This document shows positions 22,750 through 34,849 of a DNA stretch of 64,000 nucleotides, piece by piece. Below the pieces are notes generated by a model. The model worked only from the letters and a program-made list of their open reading frames with translations. It had not been told where the DNA came from and did no database searches. Position 1 is the stretch's first letter; each line of letters opens with the position of its first letter. Origin of the DNA: Pyrus communis (lineage: Eukaryota > Streptophyta > Magnoliopsida > Rosales > Rosaceae); assembly GCF_963583255.1 (NCBI RefSeq), contig NC_084810.1:6231751-6295750 (forward strand), given 5' to 3'. Made by a program: the position numbers and the translations under genes.

Positions 22750-24900
22750 TCAACAATTGCGGAAGAATTGGGTGACGCCATCACAAGGTTGAGGAAGAAT
22801 TGAGAATATCATAGAAGGATTTTCAACAATTGCTGGGTAAACTTCATAACTCAAGAACCAAGGTTTGCAAGATAAAAAATGAAGGCAGAAAGAGGGAAAA
22901 AGAAAAGGAAAAGATATAAATACCCAAACAATAGATAAAAAATGCATGCAATTGGCGACGTTAAAAGCAATAGACCATGTGGTTATTTGTCCACCGTGAT
23001 CGACGGGCTTATGCACGCTCTCCACCTCCAACAGGCATGACACCTAAACTAATGATGGTGTTTAGTATAAACAAAGCGTCCCCGACGCACCTATTGGGAA
23101 GAATATGAAACCAAGCGCCAGGGATAGTGGTTCTCGGCGTAGGTATTTTGACGATCAAGTTAGGAAGTGAATGAAATGGATGATTGAGATGCTATGAGTA
23201 TAGAGAAAACTTATAGTGTCTAACCATTCTGTAAAGATTTAGGATGCCTATTTATAGGCTATTGGGGAGTCATACTAGATGCTTTGTCAACTCTCTGAAA
23301 CATTAGAGTTATTGGAATTAAAGGTAAGGCTCTGTTCACTTAAACGTCTCTATTGCATAGGTTTAGCTCCCTGCACAGCATGGGTCAGTCTAGTTATTCA
23401 TTTGCATAGTATGCTCTATCACATTGCCTATGCCTATCATTCTGACCAGACTTTCTATGTAGCAGAGTGGAGATGACGTGGAGGCGATTAGACATGATGT
23501 GGGTGCCTATAATGCCCATTCTTCCCTAAGTGGCTAGAAGACAAATTGCATAATCCTGTTAAGGCTCCGACCTGGGGCAGTGAGATTTTTTTCTTTTAAA
23601 ACCAAGTGTGATCTTGCTAGAGCTATCAGCAGAAGTGTGGTTGCCCTTTAACCTATAATCTGTTGAAATATCTTGGGGTCCCTCGGCTTTAAGAAAGAGT
23701 TTTGGAGTGGTCGTGTTGGACTTAGCTAGAAACCACCAAGTTTTAGTATATCGCGATAGGAGGAATGGGGTACCTCAATCACTCCGGCTAGGTCTACAGG
23801 ATGGACTTGCATATTCATTGTTACAGCTATGCCCCAGAGTACCTCAGGGTGTAGTTAAACAAGACCACACCACCTTACCCAGAGTAAGATTGGAGTTGTC
23901 ATCAAAGGGATGCAATCTTGTCCTAGATTACATGTTAGTAACTGTAGAGATTTTATTCCAACATTAATTATTTGGTGCGAAGTGGAAGTTGTCACTCTGA
24001 GCTAGAACTTGGATATGGGAAAGACTAGCAAACACTTAGCACTTTTTGGATAGTCTCTTAAGGAGCCTGTTGAGTGATCCATACAAATGGAGGCAAGAGT
24101 TAATGCTTGACGTCGAAGTTCAGGCGCGCACAGAACTCCAGTTTGTGTCAGAGATGCTTTGTTTCCGCCAACCGTCACCATTAGTTGGGGGGTAGCACGC
24201 CCTTTATAGATGGTGGAGCATGTGCGAGATTTGGTCCGTCGATCACGGTCGACAAACCGCCACGTAGTCCATTGCCTCTGTTCGTCTAACGCCGCTTATT
24301 AGGCTTTGAGTATTTAAACCCACTTCATGACTTTTTCCTTATTTCTTTTTTCACTTCTGATCATGCCCTTGTTTTTTTCCTTCTTAAATTTATCTAGCAA
24401 TTTTCAAAATTTTGTTTATGATTTTTCTCGGTTCTTCCTCAATCTTCCTAACTCAAAAACCCTTCGTGAAGGATTTTTTCCGACAATTCAAGGTGTAGTC
24501 TTCCAATGTTGCCAACAATGTACAATGAGGTGAGGCTGCAAAAGTTTGTGGAGGAGCATTAGGCAGTTCTTGGCCAATGCCTTATGGGGTTGGAATCACG
24601 GGGAGCAAGCATTTAAGATTGCTTGAGTTTGGGGTGGCTCACCACCTCTACGTCTGAATCTATCCCTATTACTTAAGCTAGGAATTAATATTCTTGATGT
24701 CTAGAATTGTGAAGTAACCGTTGATTCACTACGGCCTTCTTCTTCCAACCTCACTTAAATTGCTTACCATGTTCTCACTATTAACCGGGATGGGCTTTGC
24801 AGCATTTAGAGCATTGTCCTTATTGAAGATGTTCCCTGCCAATTCAAGATTCTTCTTCCAAAGCTGCACCGGGGACCCTTATTACCAATTCGCTCGCGTT
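22750..24900. mobile_element. Rearranged gypsy segments
   Basis: The segment 22800-23040 read on the minus strand and 24200-24400 read on the plus strand share a promoter-like sequence (GTCGATCACGG and following, then a TTTAAA or TATAAATA box). Plus-strand text after 24500 resembles the start of the antisense ORF seen at 17336. No intact frame is present. Confidence 0.45.
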
Positions 24901-25640
24901 GGGCGACGGCTCCTCTTACTTCTCTTTTGGTCTAGGAGACTCCGGTACAAGCTTGAGCTTGATAGGCTTTCCCATTTTTTTGTATTATGTCCTAAGCTAC
25001 AATTTCTCCCGCCTTATTTAAGCACTCCGACAAAGTAAAAAACTCACATTTTGGCTTGTGGAGTTTCTTGTTACTCTCAAGCACAATAAGAAGGCCCTTC
25101 TTGAAATTTGTGGCAGCCAAACTATCATATGGTCTATCCATTTCTGCGAACTCCGTTTGGAATTATTTTATGTACTCGCGGAGACTTTCTCCTTTCTTTT
25201 GCCTTATTAGGAAGAAAATGTATGTCTCGCTCTCTTCGCTCCCCTGTAGGCGAAGAAAGCTTTCACGAACTCCATATAGAGGGTCCTGAAATTCGAAATG
25301 AACCCAGATGAAACTCAACATTCCATTCTAGATTAAGGGAACACCTTGTAGATCAATGAGTCATTATTGCCATATAGAGCCATAGCATTTCTATATGACA
25401 GAATATGGTTGGAGGGGTCAGACTTTCCCTTGAAATATTTTACTCGGAGTTGAGTAAACTTATCTAGAGAAGCATCCCATATCAGATTTGCGAAGAGGGG
25501 GTTATCTTTGACTGACTACTGCAATCCTTTTTCAGAGTGAGTCCGGCTGGAGCCGCCAAAATCAAATTTATGCCGTCTGGGTTATTTGGAGGTGCCTTTT
25601 TCTAGCTCTTCATGTTGCGGGATTGCACGATAAGCGACAC
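24900..25640 (-). pseudogene. Ty3/gypsy gag relic B
   Basis: Minus-strand translation gives KYFKGKSDPSNHILSYRNAM, YGNNDSLIYKVFP and, after a stop, KGESLREYIK, the same gag core as relic A but clearly diverged from it. It is a second element, broken by stops at the FP and IK positions. Confidence 0.7.
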
Positions 25641-25689
25641 CTCTACGAAAGTCACTCATGCATGGAAAAGTATTTTTGTAGTTATAGAG

Positions 25690-25920
25690 AAGGAGTCATC
25701 GCGCTGCGGTATTCATTTACCCTTTTTTGGATGAGAGCAGACCTTAAGAAGGGTGTGAAAGGTTAGTTAACCCTCTCTATAAGGAGAGCGGACCTTATGA
25801 AGGGTGTAAGAAGGGTGTAAAAGGTTAGTTAACCCTCTCCATAAGGAGAGCAGACATTGAGAAAGGTGTAAAAAGTCAATTTACCCTCTCTTGGTGTAGA
25901 GCATAGAAGTCGTTAAGTAT
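25690..25920. repeat. Tandem leader motif array 1
   Basis: Three to four imperfect units of about 55 bp carry GAGAGCAGACCTT, GAAGGGTGTAAAAGG and TTAGTTAACCCTCTC. It is followed by a segment ending AAAATGTATCAAA that also ends array 2. Confidence 0.75.
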
Positions 25921-26693
25921 GTAGTCAAGCAATGTTTATGAATGATTTTATGAATCTTCATTGAAAATAAGTAAAATGTATCAAAATTTGCTAGAAAGAG
26001 AAAACTACAAAACAACAAAGACAATCCTCAAACACTTAGAGGAGTATATCGATCTGCTTGAGTCTTTGAACTTGATAGGCCTAAATGAGATTCAGGGAGT
26101 GACGGGAGGTCACATTTAGTACTTTCTCAGATTGTAGGAGTTCCTATGCTTTTTAAATCTACTTCTCGTTCATGGTGGTGAAGGTGTAGCTACTTTTTCC
26201 ACCTACCCTCCTAACAACCTTCCCAGATATGATCTATCTTTATAGAGCCTTCTCCATGGGCAGTGATAAAGGTCTTTCTTACGAATATGTCTTTAATCTG
26301 GAACTATTAGATCTTGGTCCTTTTATTGTAGTAGGACAAGAGCTGCTGCTCGATAAGCTACTATTTGGTGACAACCTTCTCACATTCTTCCTTTGCCAGG
26401 TACAAGTTAGTGGCCACCTCATTGTTCTGCTCTAAATTTGGCAGTATAGTGCTGATGGTTGGCATAACGACGTTGGAATGGATGATTGCCTTAATGCCAA
26501 ATGCCAAGGAGAAGATAGTTCACCAATAACTTATCATTTGCTTGTATGACACGTTCATAGGAGGTTGTCTGGCCACTTCCCTTTCTTATGTATAAGAGAC
26601 TTCTTGAGGCAATCCAAGATAGTCTTGTTGGATGCCTCATCTTGCTCATTTCCCTAGGGGTATCTTGGTGTGAACATGTGATGCGGGCCGTTG

Positions 26694-27074
26694 TTAGTGA
26701 CGGTGTAATGCAGGATTCCAAATCAGTAGAAGATGTTCTTCTAGATAAATTTCTCTATGTCCGTCTCGGGGTTCAGCCTCAACACATTTGGTGAAGTAGT
26801 CAGTTGCTACAATCATCATGTCTCTGGCCCAGTAGTAGGCGGCATTGGTCCCACCATGTTGGTTGCTCACTACATGAATGAGCAAGGGCTCGTCTGCGGA
26901 TGAAGTATGATGGCAATTGTTGCACCTTTGTACAAGTTTCTTAGCAACTTGATGCATGGTTCGCCAGTAGTAGCTTAAGTTAAGAGCTTTCTGAGGGAAT
27001 CCTACTCTAGAGTGGTTGCAACAAACGTCTTCATAGATCAAGCTCATAACCTTCAGGTCTTCAAGAGGCGCCAC
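26694..27074 (-). pseudogene. Ty3/gypsy integrase relic
   Basis: The 126-residue minus-strand frame has the HHCC zinc-finger region (DVCCNHSRVGF, YYWRTMHQVAKKLVQRC, CHHT) and then the start of the catalytic core (MIVATDYFTKCVEAEP). The tail is broken. It lies upstream of gag relic B on the same strand, so it belongs to a different, truncated element. Confidence 0.8.
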
Positions 27075-27249
27075 ACTTTCGTGCTTCTTTCGGTAAAAAA
27101 GTTTGGCTCCCTGTTAGGCCATGGGCCAAAATCCTTCAATTAGCTAAGTCTTGATGAAGACTATCGTGACTAATTTCGGGAAACGCTGGCTCAAGTCGTC
27201 ATGCACCCATTTACACCAGAACAGCCAAACTCATCCATGTTTTGATATA

Positions 27250-27536
27250 CGGGTAGTTTACCTTTTCCCAGGGGAGAGTAGACGCTGAGAAGGGTGTAAA
27301 ATATTAGTTTACCTTCTCTTGGAGGAGACTAAGTCATGAGAAGGGTGTAAAAGGTGAGTCTACCCTCTCTCGAAGGAAAGCAGACACAAATAAGGGTCAG
27401 TTTACTTTCTCTCGAATGAAAATAGCCCTTAAAAAGGTGCAAAAGATTAGTTTCCCCCATCTCGGATGAGAGCATGAAAGTTGTTGTTGACTATGCAGTC
27501 AAGCAAAGTTTAGGAATGATTTCTCTTGAAAATAAG
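27250..27536. repeat. Tandem leader motif array 2
   Basis: Four to five units related to 25690-25920 (AGAAGGGTGTAAAA, TTTACCCTCTC, GGAGAGCAGAC variants), then a conserved stretch with ATGCAGTCAAGCAAAG. It abuts the inner end of the right arm. Confidence 0.75.
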
Positions 27537-27759
27537 TGAAATGTATCAAACTTAGTGCTAAAAACTATTGAAAGAGAGGTATATACACATTGCTATCTAC
27601 AATAACTATAACTATTAAATTATAGCTAGCTACGTAATATACTAGTACATTAACTATTAAACTTGCTCAAGAAGCAATTCTAGACCCCTGTTTATTTCTT
27701 AGAAAAATGCAAAAAAATGATTCTAAATAAAAATGGAGAATGCCTCATAATCAAAGGGT

Positions 27760-29152
27760 CAAAGGTACTTACAGATGGCTTCGGTAAAAACAATCATCAT
27801 CACTACAAGCAATGTATCCAAAAAAGAAGAATTAGAAATTGGTGATCACATATACTTTCTGAATTATAAACCATTTCTGAAAATTAAAGAAAAAAAAGGT
27901 GTGGGAATGTGAAGATATTTGTTTCTGAGTATGCTAGAACCCACATAGGTTGAGCTGGCTTCTAATGTGAGATCCACATCGATTGCGTTCTTCCTACATC
28001 AATCAGCAAAGAAAGATGTAAACAAGCAAATTAAAGGTCCAAAGAAATTGCATGAAATAAAAGAGATTGCAAGTTAATCCTAATGTAGTAATGGGATTCT
28101 GTAAAGATGTAAAGTTCTAAATCCTTTCCCTATTCCCAATGTTGTAAACAGAGAACTGAACGTAATCAATTTTAAAATGATAATCAAACATAGTTTCAGC
28201 AATCGATTCACAAGAACAAAATGCACCATCAGGTTTGATTACTGTGTTGGCTTCTAATGGGATGCGGAATGTAAAATCTTGGTTTTCCCCACTCTCTTTC
28301 TTACAAAGTCTTTGGCTCTTGACTTAGAGACAGAAGACGGAAGTTGTGGTGAAGATGATCCTACTTACTATCCTCAGCGAAATTCAAATATGCAGCCTTC
28401 AACTAGCTTGAAGAGCATTGGTGGAACCTAATAATTCCATTATATTACTAAAACTCATCATTCTCATATAACAACATGAATTACTAAGACAAAATGGAGA
28501 AAATGCACCTTCAGGTTTGATTAGGATATGTTTGGTTGCTAAGAATATGTAGGCTAAGAAAAGAAGTACAAGGGTAAACACAAACACAAATAAAGATTGC
28601 AACATCGCAATACGAAAAATTGTCGTATTCTTGTCAATCAAACCAGATTCCTACACCCAATAAACCCAATTTCAATTAGAACTCAAAATTACAAAAAAGG
28701 TAAATTAAACCCAAGATTTCAAAGCCAAGAACCCCAAATTCCCAGGTCCAAAAAAACCCTTAATTTGAGGAGAGAGAAAGAGTACAAGTTCAAAAGATGA
28801 AATTTTGTACTAGAAATGCCCAGTGATAGTTGCTGTTCTTGAGAGACATATTCTTGTCGATCAAACCAGATTCCTACACCTAATAAATCCAATTTCAATT
28901 AGAACTCAAAATTACAAAAAGGGCAGAATAAACCCAAGATTTCAAAGCCAAGAACCCTAATTTCCCAACCCAAAAAAAACCCTTAATTCGAGGGGAGAGA
29001 GAGAGAGAGTAAGTTCAAGGAGATGAATTTTATACCAGCAATGCCCAGCGATCATTGCTGTTACTGAGAGCCATTTTCTTGTCTCCTTCAACTTCTTTGC
29101 GCCGCTGAAAAGAACCTCCAAAAGCCTCAGGAGAATGGGCTTCTTCTTTCAT
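27760..29152 (-). pseudogene. Unidentified multi-exon gene, copy 2
   Basis: This is the right-arm counterpart of 15611-17040 and the best kept of three copies. Exon 1 (29152-29036) encodes 39 residues beginning MKEEAHSPEAFGGSF. The duplicated second exon and a third exon follow. The third exon runs unbroken through ESGLIDKN, the hydrophobic SLFVFVFTLVLLFLAYIFLA and KHILIKPEG, because its T-run has four bases. Downstream stretches (about 28340-28200 and 28000-27950) match the later putative exons. Copy 1 lacks a roughly 60 bp segment present here near 28330-28395. I cannot name the protein; a small single-span membrane protein is a guess. Whether this copy is expressed is unknown. Confidence 0.5.
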
Positions 29153-29159
29153 CCATGAC

Positions 29160-30480
29160 CATCCTCCATTTTTGCTTCTGTTTTGGATGGCACAGTATGT
29201 ATGCTATTTTAGCTTTCAAAGCTGCGAGACCTCCCCGGACGTAAACGGACGGCGCAGGACCGTGATTGTGAATGGATAGAGCGAGCTTCAACTATTTGAC
29301 CGTTAGTGGAATTCAAATTTCCAGGAAAACAAAAGGTTCTCACATTGGTAATGGGCCGGGTTCAAATTGAGGTCCGTTTCAAAATGGGCTGATGGGTTTA
29401 ATTTTGGCACATTGTATTTTTAGAGGTTTCAAAATTATATCAATATTTGACAGCCCGTGTAAGAGACCGGATAAGACTAAAAATATAGACCCGTTTACTT
29501 GAAAAGGTTTTTCAGTGTACAGGGAACACGGTCGAATACACCAATTGTCATAATACAAATAGTTGGATACCTGAAAAAAAAAAAAATTTCAATCATTTAT
29601 ATTGTCAACATCATTGAACAACCTTGACATTTTGTGGTACCCATACCTGTTGCTAGTTCATTCATGTCTACTGAGAAAAGAACGTTGTGACGGACGGCCT
29701 TGCCAATTGCAGTTATAACATGAATCTTGGGTATCATTCTTTTGAGAATCCACCGGAATGAATTGGAACTCATTTATTTGATGATTTGATCGGAGTCTTA
29801 AGGACTCGAACTATTGTAATAATGTATGGGGTAATTGCATTCTGCAACCTCAAGTTTGGGTACAACTGCAAACTCATACATCACCTTTAAAACATTGCAA
29901 TGTCATACACAAACTTACTATTTCATTGCATTGCAGTTTCATACATCCATCCCAATGTCTGTTATTTCCTCCATTATTTGCCTATTTGGAAGTCGTGAAC
30001 CCCACATATTTGTGCCATGTGGATTAAAAAAAACCTTAAAATGTTAAAAATTAGAAAATCTCATTTATGGGGAAAAAAAAAAAAGGAACGCCTACCGGAT
30101 CTCCCATTCTCATTGTCCACCGAGAGTACATATACAGATCATGAAAACGTGTCTCAAAATGTGTCTAAAATAGTGTCCCCCCAATTCTAACTCTTTATAT
30201 AAAGAGATGATTAGATATAACTCCAAAAACATAATCAATTATTATGGCACTATCTATCCCGCTCCTTCAACGGTGGAGAGAGATTCCCAACAAATTGTAC
30301 AGATTTGTGCCGTCAAAGTTGTTTGGAGACTTGCAACCGAGTTCCTAGACTAGAAAAATCTACCCCTTACAGCGCTAGAGTGGAGAATGTCTTAGCTTTT
30401 ACGACATCCAAGGGCTATGAAGAAATTTCAAAGTGAAGTAAGGGCAACAGCGCCGGCTACAAAACAAACATAACAGAAGA
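29160..30480. other. Gene-free stretch shared by both arms
   Basis: It contains the upstream region of the unidentified gene and the region between the two arm genes. I see no further genes or termini. Confidence 0.5.
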
Positions 30481-32689
30481 TGTTGGAATGCACAATTCAC
30501 TCTAGAAGAAAAACTCAGACTATTAAACATCTTCCCTTTTTGTAGATAGTATATGTAGAGAACAAACTGACAATCCAAATCATTTTATTCAAGCATTTAC
30601 ACACACACACACACACACATATATCAACAAGAAGAAACACTGTCTTTCGAAACTAACTTCAGAGGACTTGCTGCTCCGTGTTTCACTACAGGGCCTTCGG
30701 AGACCACATTATTTATCAGCTTATAGCAAAGACCATAATTTTTAGTAGGCTTAATTATATGGGCACGGGATCGACAAACAAAGAAACAATGGAATCCTTA
30801 AGCACTAGGTCGGCATGAGTCAAGCCATCTTCATACTTGTATATAACTTCATTTGTACGTGCCTAGGAATGGTGCCTAGGAATTCGCAACAGAAGGTGCC
30901 TAGGAATGGTGAGAATCAGCCATTCTTCGTTTATGTCCTTCCATGCATCATTCACTTGTTTGGTGAATTCGATTGTTGTTTCTTCTTCTGTGGCACCATG
31001 TTCCGTCATGTAGCATTCCACTGCCGATGCAATACGTCCTCTCTTTTGCTCAAACTACATATACATACATGCATGCACGAATTTTAAGGTTAAAAGAGCT
31101 TTTTAACTGTTAGATCTTGATTTATGTGTGTGTTTTTTATTTATTTTTTATATCAAGGATCTAAAGTTTAAAACTTAAATCTCCAGAGTATCCAATGCTC
31201 GGTTGCTATAGAAAATCCCATGTGATTGTTTGTCTAAGAACAAAATATTGTTTTACGAAAAGAAAAAAGAAAAGGTTGAGAATAAATATACTTTTGTCTA
31301 TGAGTGATGTTGTTCGTACTACATTTACTAATGAGCATCTCAACTAAAGATGGATCTCACATAATGGGTAAGTCGCTTCTCTATTATTGAGTAATGTATT
31401 TTGTAAATATTCTACAAATATCTAGCATTACTCTAAGTATATTACTCATATATCACTAGATATATACGTTTATAGATATTAGTATAGGTACGAACCTTGT
31501 GGGATTTCATGTCATCCATGAGTCTGCCAAGTAGTAATAGAGCGTGAAAACTCTTAGAGTCATTGAAAATCCAGTCCAAGGAGTCTTTTGTCACAATATC
31601 TGCCATTCCAACAAATGACACGACTGATAGCAGAAAGTAGGACGTGGTAAGTGCTACTGACATATATTCATCCATTTTTGGTGTGTAATTTTGGTGCAAC
31701 CATTTGGCTTCCTCGAAGTAAGCTCGAACTAGAACTTTCATCTACGAAATCAACACGCAGTCTCTAGTTAATTACTTTCCATATGTAATCTGATGATAAT
31801 ACAACTACAACATTATTTTCCATGATCAATTAAATTTTTTAATAAACAAGATTAATTTAATGGTGTAATGGTATTCATATAATTAACTTATTATGTGGTT
31901 TAAGCTCAAATCTCACACCCCTGACTCTATATCATGAGTTTTGGTAATTTTCACGGTAGTGGTACAAGTGTGACATTGAAAGTCAATGAAGTGTGGTGAG
32001 TCATTGAGACTTCCAGAAGCAATATGAGATTTGAACATAAAAAGTAAAAAAACCACAATAGGCCTTTTGAGCAATTATTATGAGGCACTAAAACATGGTA
32101 TAATCAATTCATTTATATCATGATAATACTTTGATATGTTCTTACTATTATAATATACGCATAAATTCACTTTTAACCCCTTATTATAACATTGATATAA
32201 TATGAAGTGAATGTGCTCAGTTGAAAATATTAATAAGTCTTGCTGCTTCTCTCGCATAGTGAATGCCATCTAACTTCCCCTCTTTTGTAAGCTTTTCTTC
32301 GATTTCAACGTATTCATCCAACATATCTTGATAACAGACTTTCATATACTTCGGCAGTTGGTTGATGACTGAGATATCTCACCTCCAGGTGATTAAAAAA
32401 AATTAGCAAGACCTTCTCGAGTGGTGATTATATATTTAATCAGTGTTTAACTAAATTTGTAGTATAAGGTATGAAATTAAAAGGATAATTGACTGTATTA
32501 GTATATAATCTATGAACCTTTCAATAGCTTTAGTAAACAGCTTTTGTTTGCATATGTTCCATAAGCATCATAAATGTCATCAATAGTCGTAATCATAGCA
32601 TTAGCTTTGCAGAATATTCTCCTAGCAAAGCAATGCTTGGGCTCGAAGAAGACTCCCAAAGCCCAAAAGTAACATTCAACCACTCTATC

Positions 32690-32704
32690 TCTTATTTTGT
32701 CCAC

Positions 32705-32739
<35 letters not shown>

Positions 32740-32748
32740 ACTCTCTCT
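32690..32748. mobile_element. Poly(A) retro-insertion in synthase exon 4
   Basis: About 30 A residues with a few unique bases on each side (TTTGTCCACC before, GAACAC after on the plus strand) interrupt exon 4, flanked by a short direct repeat (TCTC(A)TCTTAT type). This looks like a tiny LINE-machinery insertion or a severely truncated retroposon. The left arm is uninterrupted at about 10860. Confidence 0.65.
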
Positions 32749-33037
32749 TATAAAAGGTAGTTTGTTTACAAAGTCCAAATCCTTCCACCACCTGCCAATT
32801 AATACATCATAATAATGGAATTAGTCAATCCAATTACTATTTATTGTAACCTTTGTGTATGCACGTGCGTAAAGAGTGATGCTATATTTAGACACACGAA
32901 CACACTTGCTAATATATGTAGCCATAGAGAATAGTAGGGCATAGTTTGATTAGTGTCAACAAATGTATTATAGTTTTATGTGTCTAAATAACATTATTCA
33001 CACACTTTTACATTCACTATTGTAAGAACTGACATGT

Positions 33038-33092
33038 CACTACAAAAAAATAACCATAAAACAAGTGTGATTTTTGTCCGTTTTCTTGTAGC
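33038..33092. mobile_element. CACTA-like micro-element in synthase intron 3 (right arm)
   Basis: CACTACAAAAAAA at 33038 and TTTTCTTGTAG near 33081-33091 flank the same short interior found at 10511-10567, inverted. One terminus has drifted. Confidence 0.6.
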
Positions 33093-34077
33093 ATGTATAT
33101 GGCTCGTGGACGCGATCAGAGTTAGCCTTGTAATTTCACTTAGTTCTTTTTTATGGACTTGCTGCAACAGATTGAAGTCCAACTTTGCAAAAGTTAGGAG
33201 AGTTTGATTTACTAAATGACCACGTTCTTCATAAATAGACAAGTAACTCCTTGCTTCTAGCCTAGGGAAGCCCTTCCAGAATGGTTGATACAAGGCATGA
33301 GTTACTTGTTTCGAAAGTAACGGGCTTAAACGGTGTGGTGAAAGTCAGTGCTTCATCTAGCAAGTCCTCTCCGTGAACTCTACATGTGCGGCTTCGAACA
33401 AGCTTAAGAGCCCTACTGCATCAGTTGCAAGTGATTCCTTGAATTTTCCATGGACGTCCTTGAACTTATTGAACATGTCTGCTAGCTCCACCAAATAAAC
33501 GTGTTAACGTAAACAAAATTAGGGAAAATCCAAGGTTATAAACATTATTAATTAACAAACCATGACCGCAGAGAGAAAACTGACCACATGAAACCTTAAA
33601 ACCTTGTTGTCTAACCAACCGAAAACGGAGAGCGGTGGAGTAAAGGTCATCATCATTTTCTCCGCCATCACCATCATGATAGTCTTGCGAATTTGCTGCA
33701 AAACTTCCTCAATCTCATTTTCGAAATGGCGGGAGACACCAAATTGCTGAACGTTGTTGATTAAGTTCAATTTTTCGGAAGGCATTGATGGAGCCATTAC
33801 CCATCCTCTTCACTTTCTCTTTCAGTTCTTGGACATCTTTCTCAAGTTTTGTATCTGTTTCCTACATAAACAAATTTAAAAGATGTTAATAAAAGTATGA
33901 TGTTCATGCATGGTGTATGCAAATTAAAAAGTACTTATAAAAATTAATCTACAATAACAAAGTATATACTCTAAATGTAAGTCGCAGCTAGCACTTGATT
34001 AGTATTAATAGCCCATTCTTAATTAGCATTATTAGGCATAATTTTCTACCAGAGAAGCATATGAAATAAAATAAGAG

Positions 34078-34660
34078 TAATGTTATTCTCATCTCAATGT
34101 CTTATCTTCCCACCCACCTTTTAATAAATTTTTTAATTACAAATTTGTTCATTTACAAAAAGAATGATAAGGACATTAATTATCTTATTTTGCTTAATTT
34201 AAAAAAAAAGGTTGGGTGTGAGAGACAATTTGTCTATCTTAAAACCTTAACTCATATTTTATCTCCTTTCATTCAGAGAAAGTAAAAAAATATCAATAGA
34301 CTTGGAAGATGACTTTTTCATTGAACAAGTGGAAGATGACGCTTCTACGGAAGAGGTAGAAGATTCTGTTTCCATTGAAAAGGTAGAAGAATAATTTGTG
34401 TGTAGGTCATTTGAATTTGTCCATCGTGTTTTTGAATTTGTCGTTGTTGAATTCTTTTGAATTTGGATACATATGTCGTTTCCATATGAATTTGCAAACC
34501 TTAGTGGTTTTTTAAGGGACAATTTTATAATTTAATATGTATGTATACATTAAAGATTATTTTGGGAATAATAGTGGGTGGAGAATTAGCATTTTAATTT
34601 TTGTAACTTTTTAAGGTGAGTGAAAAAATAGGACAATAGAGTGGGTCTAATAGGTCTGTA
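34078..34660. mobile_element. Insertion with long imperfect terminal inverted repeats
   Basis: The two ends are diverged inverted copies over about 50 bp (TCAATGTCTTATCTTCCCAC at one end against TATTGTCCTATTTTTTCAC at the other). It begins within or just after exon 1 of the right-arm synthase. It contains an 87-residue serine-rich open frame (34259-34522, minus) that I do not regard as a gene. A Mutator-like MITE is plausible; the target duplication was not resolved. Confidence 0.5.
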
Positions 34661-34849
34661 AAATAATCGCCCCAAGCGCTGGAAGAGAAATTAGCTAAAC
34701 GTCGTTTAACATCTTCCGAAACCACATTTAGTGTTTGACCATGAGATGCAGCTGAAACTTGATGATCTGACATTTTTTCCCTTATTCGGATCGACCATGG
34801 AGATCAATGTTCTTTTAATTATTATTGAAAAGGGCTATACTCGGCTCTT

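Larger units (their letters stand above)
17220..27536. mobile_element. Inverted-repeat spacer: nested Ty3/gypsy relics
   Basis: Everything recognisable between the arms is degenerate Ty3/gypsy sequence: protease and two gag relics plus an integrase on the minus strand, an opposite-strand ORF at 17336-18540, and two LTR-like promoter segments (21000-21190 and 23090-23270, each with a minus-strand TATA-like TATAAAT). The order integrase, gag, gag, protease cannot be one element, so at least two are joined or nested. Segments near 22800-23040 and 24200-24400 are related in inverted orientation. Stops and frameshifts are everywhere. Confidence 0.8.
30755..34773 (-). pseudogene. Sesquiterpene synthase pseudogene (right arm)
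   Basis: TPS-a gene relic with all seven exons. Exon 1 starts at ATG 34773-34771 and reads MSDHQVSAASHGQTL, then VKRRLANFSSSAWGDYF, which includes the RRx8W motif. Exon 2 is 33861-33585, exon 3 33478-33127, exon 4 about 32790-32512, exon 5 about 32385-32244, exon 6 31741-31499, exon 7 about 31060-30755. Lesions: an insertion (34078-34660) cuts the end of exon 1; +1 near 33800 and -1 near 33685 in exon 2; a 1 bp loss near 33381 and a 29 bp deletion near 33335 in exon 3; a poly(A) insertion in exon 4; the exon 5 donor reads GC (32243-32242); a small duplication disrupts exon 7 (about 30862-30910). None of these is shared with the left-arm copy. Its promoter side is the tandem array 34850-36030. 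Confidence 0.95.

Noticed and set aside
34259..34522. Serine/threonine-rich 87-residue frame
   Set aside because: It is inside an insertion with inverted ends, built from short repeats of a Glu-Asp/Ser-Ser type, with no homologue recognised.
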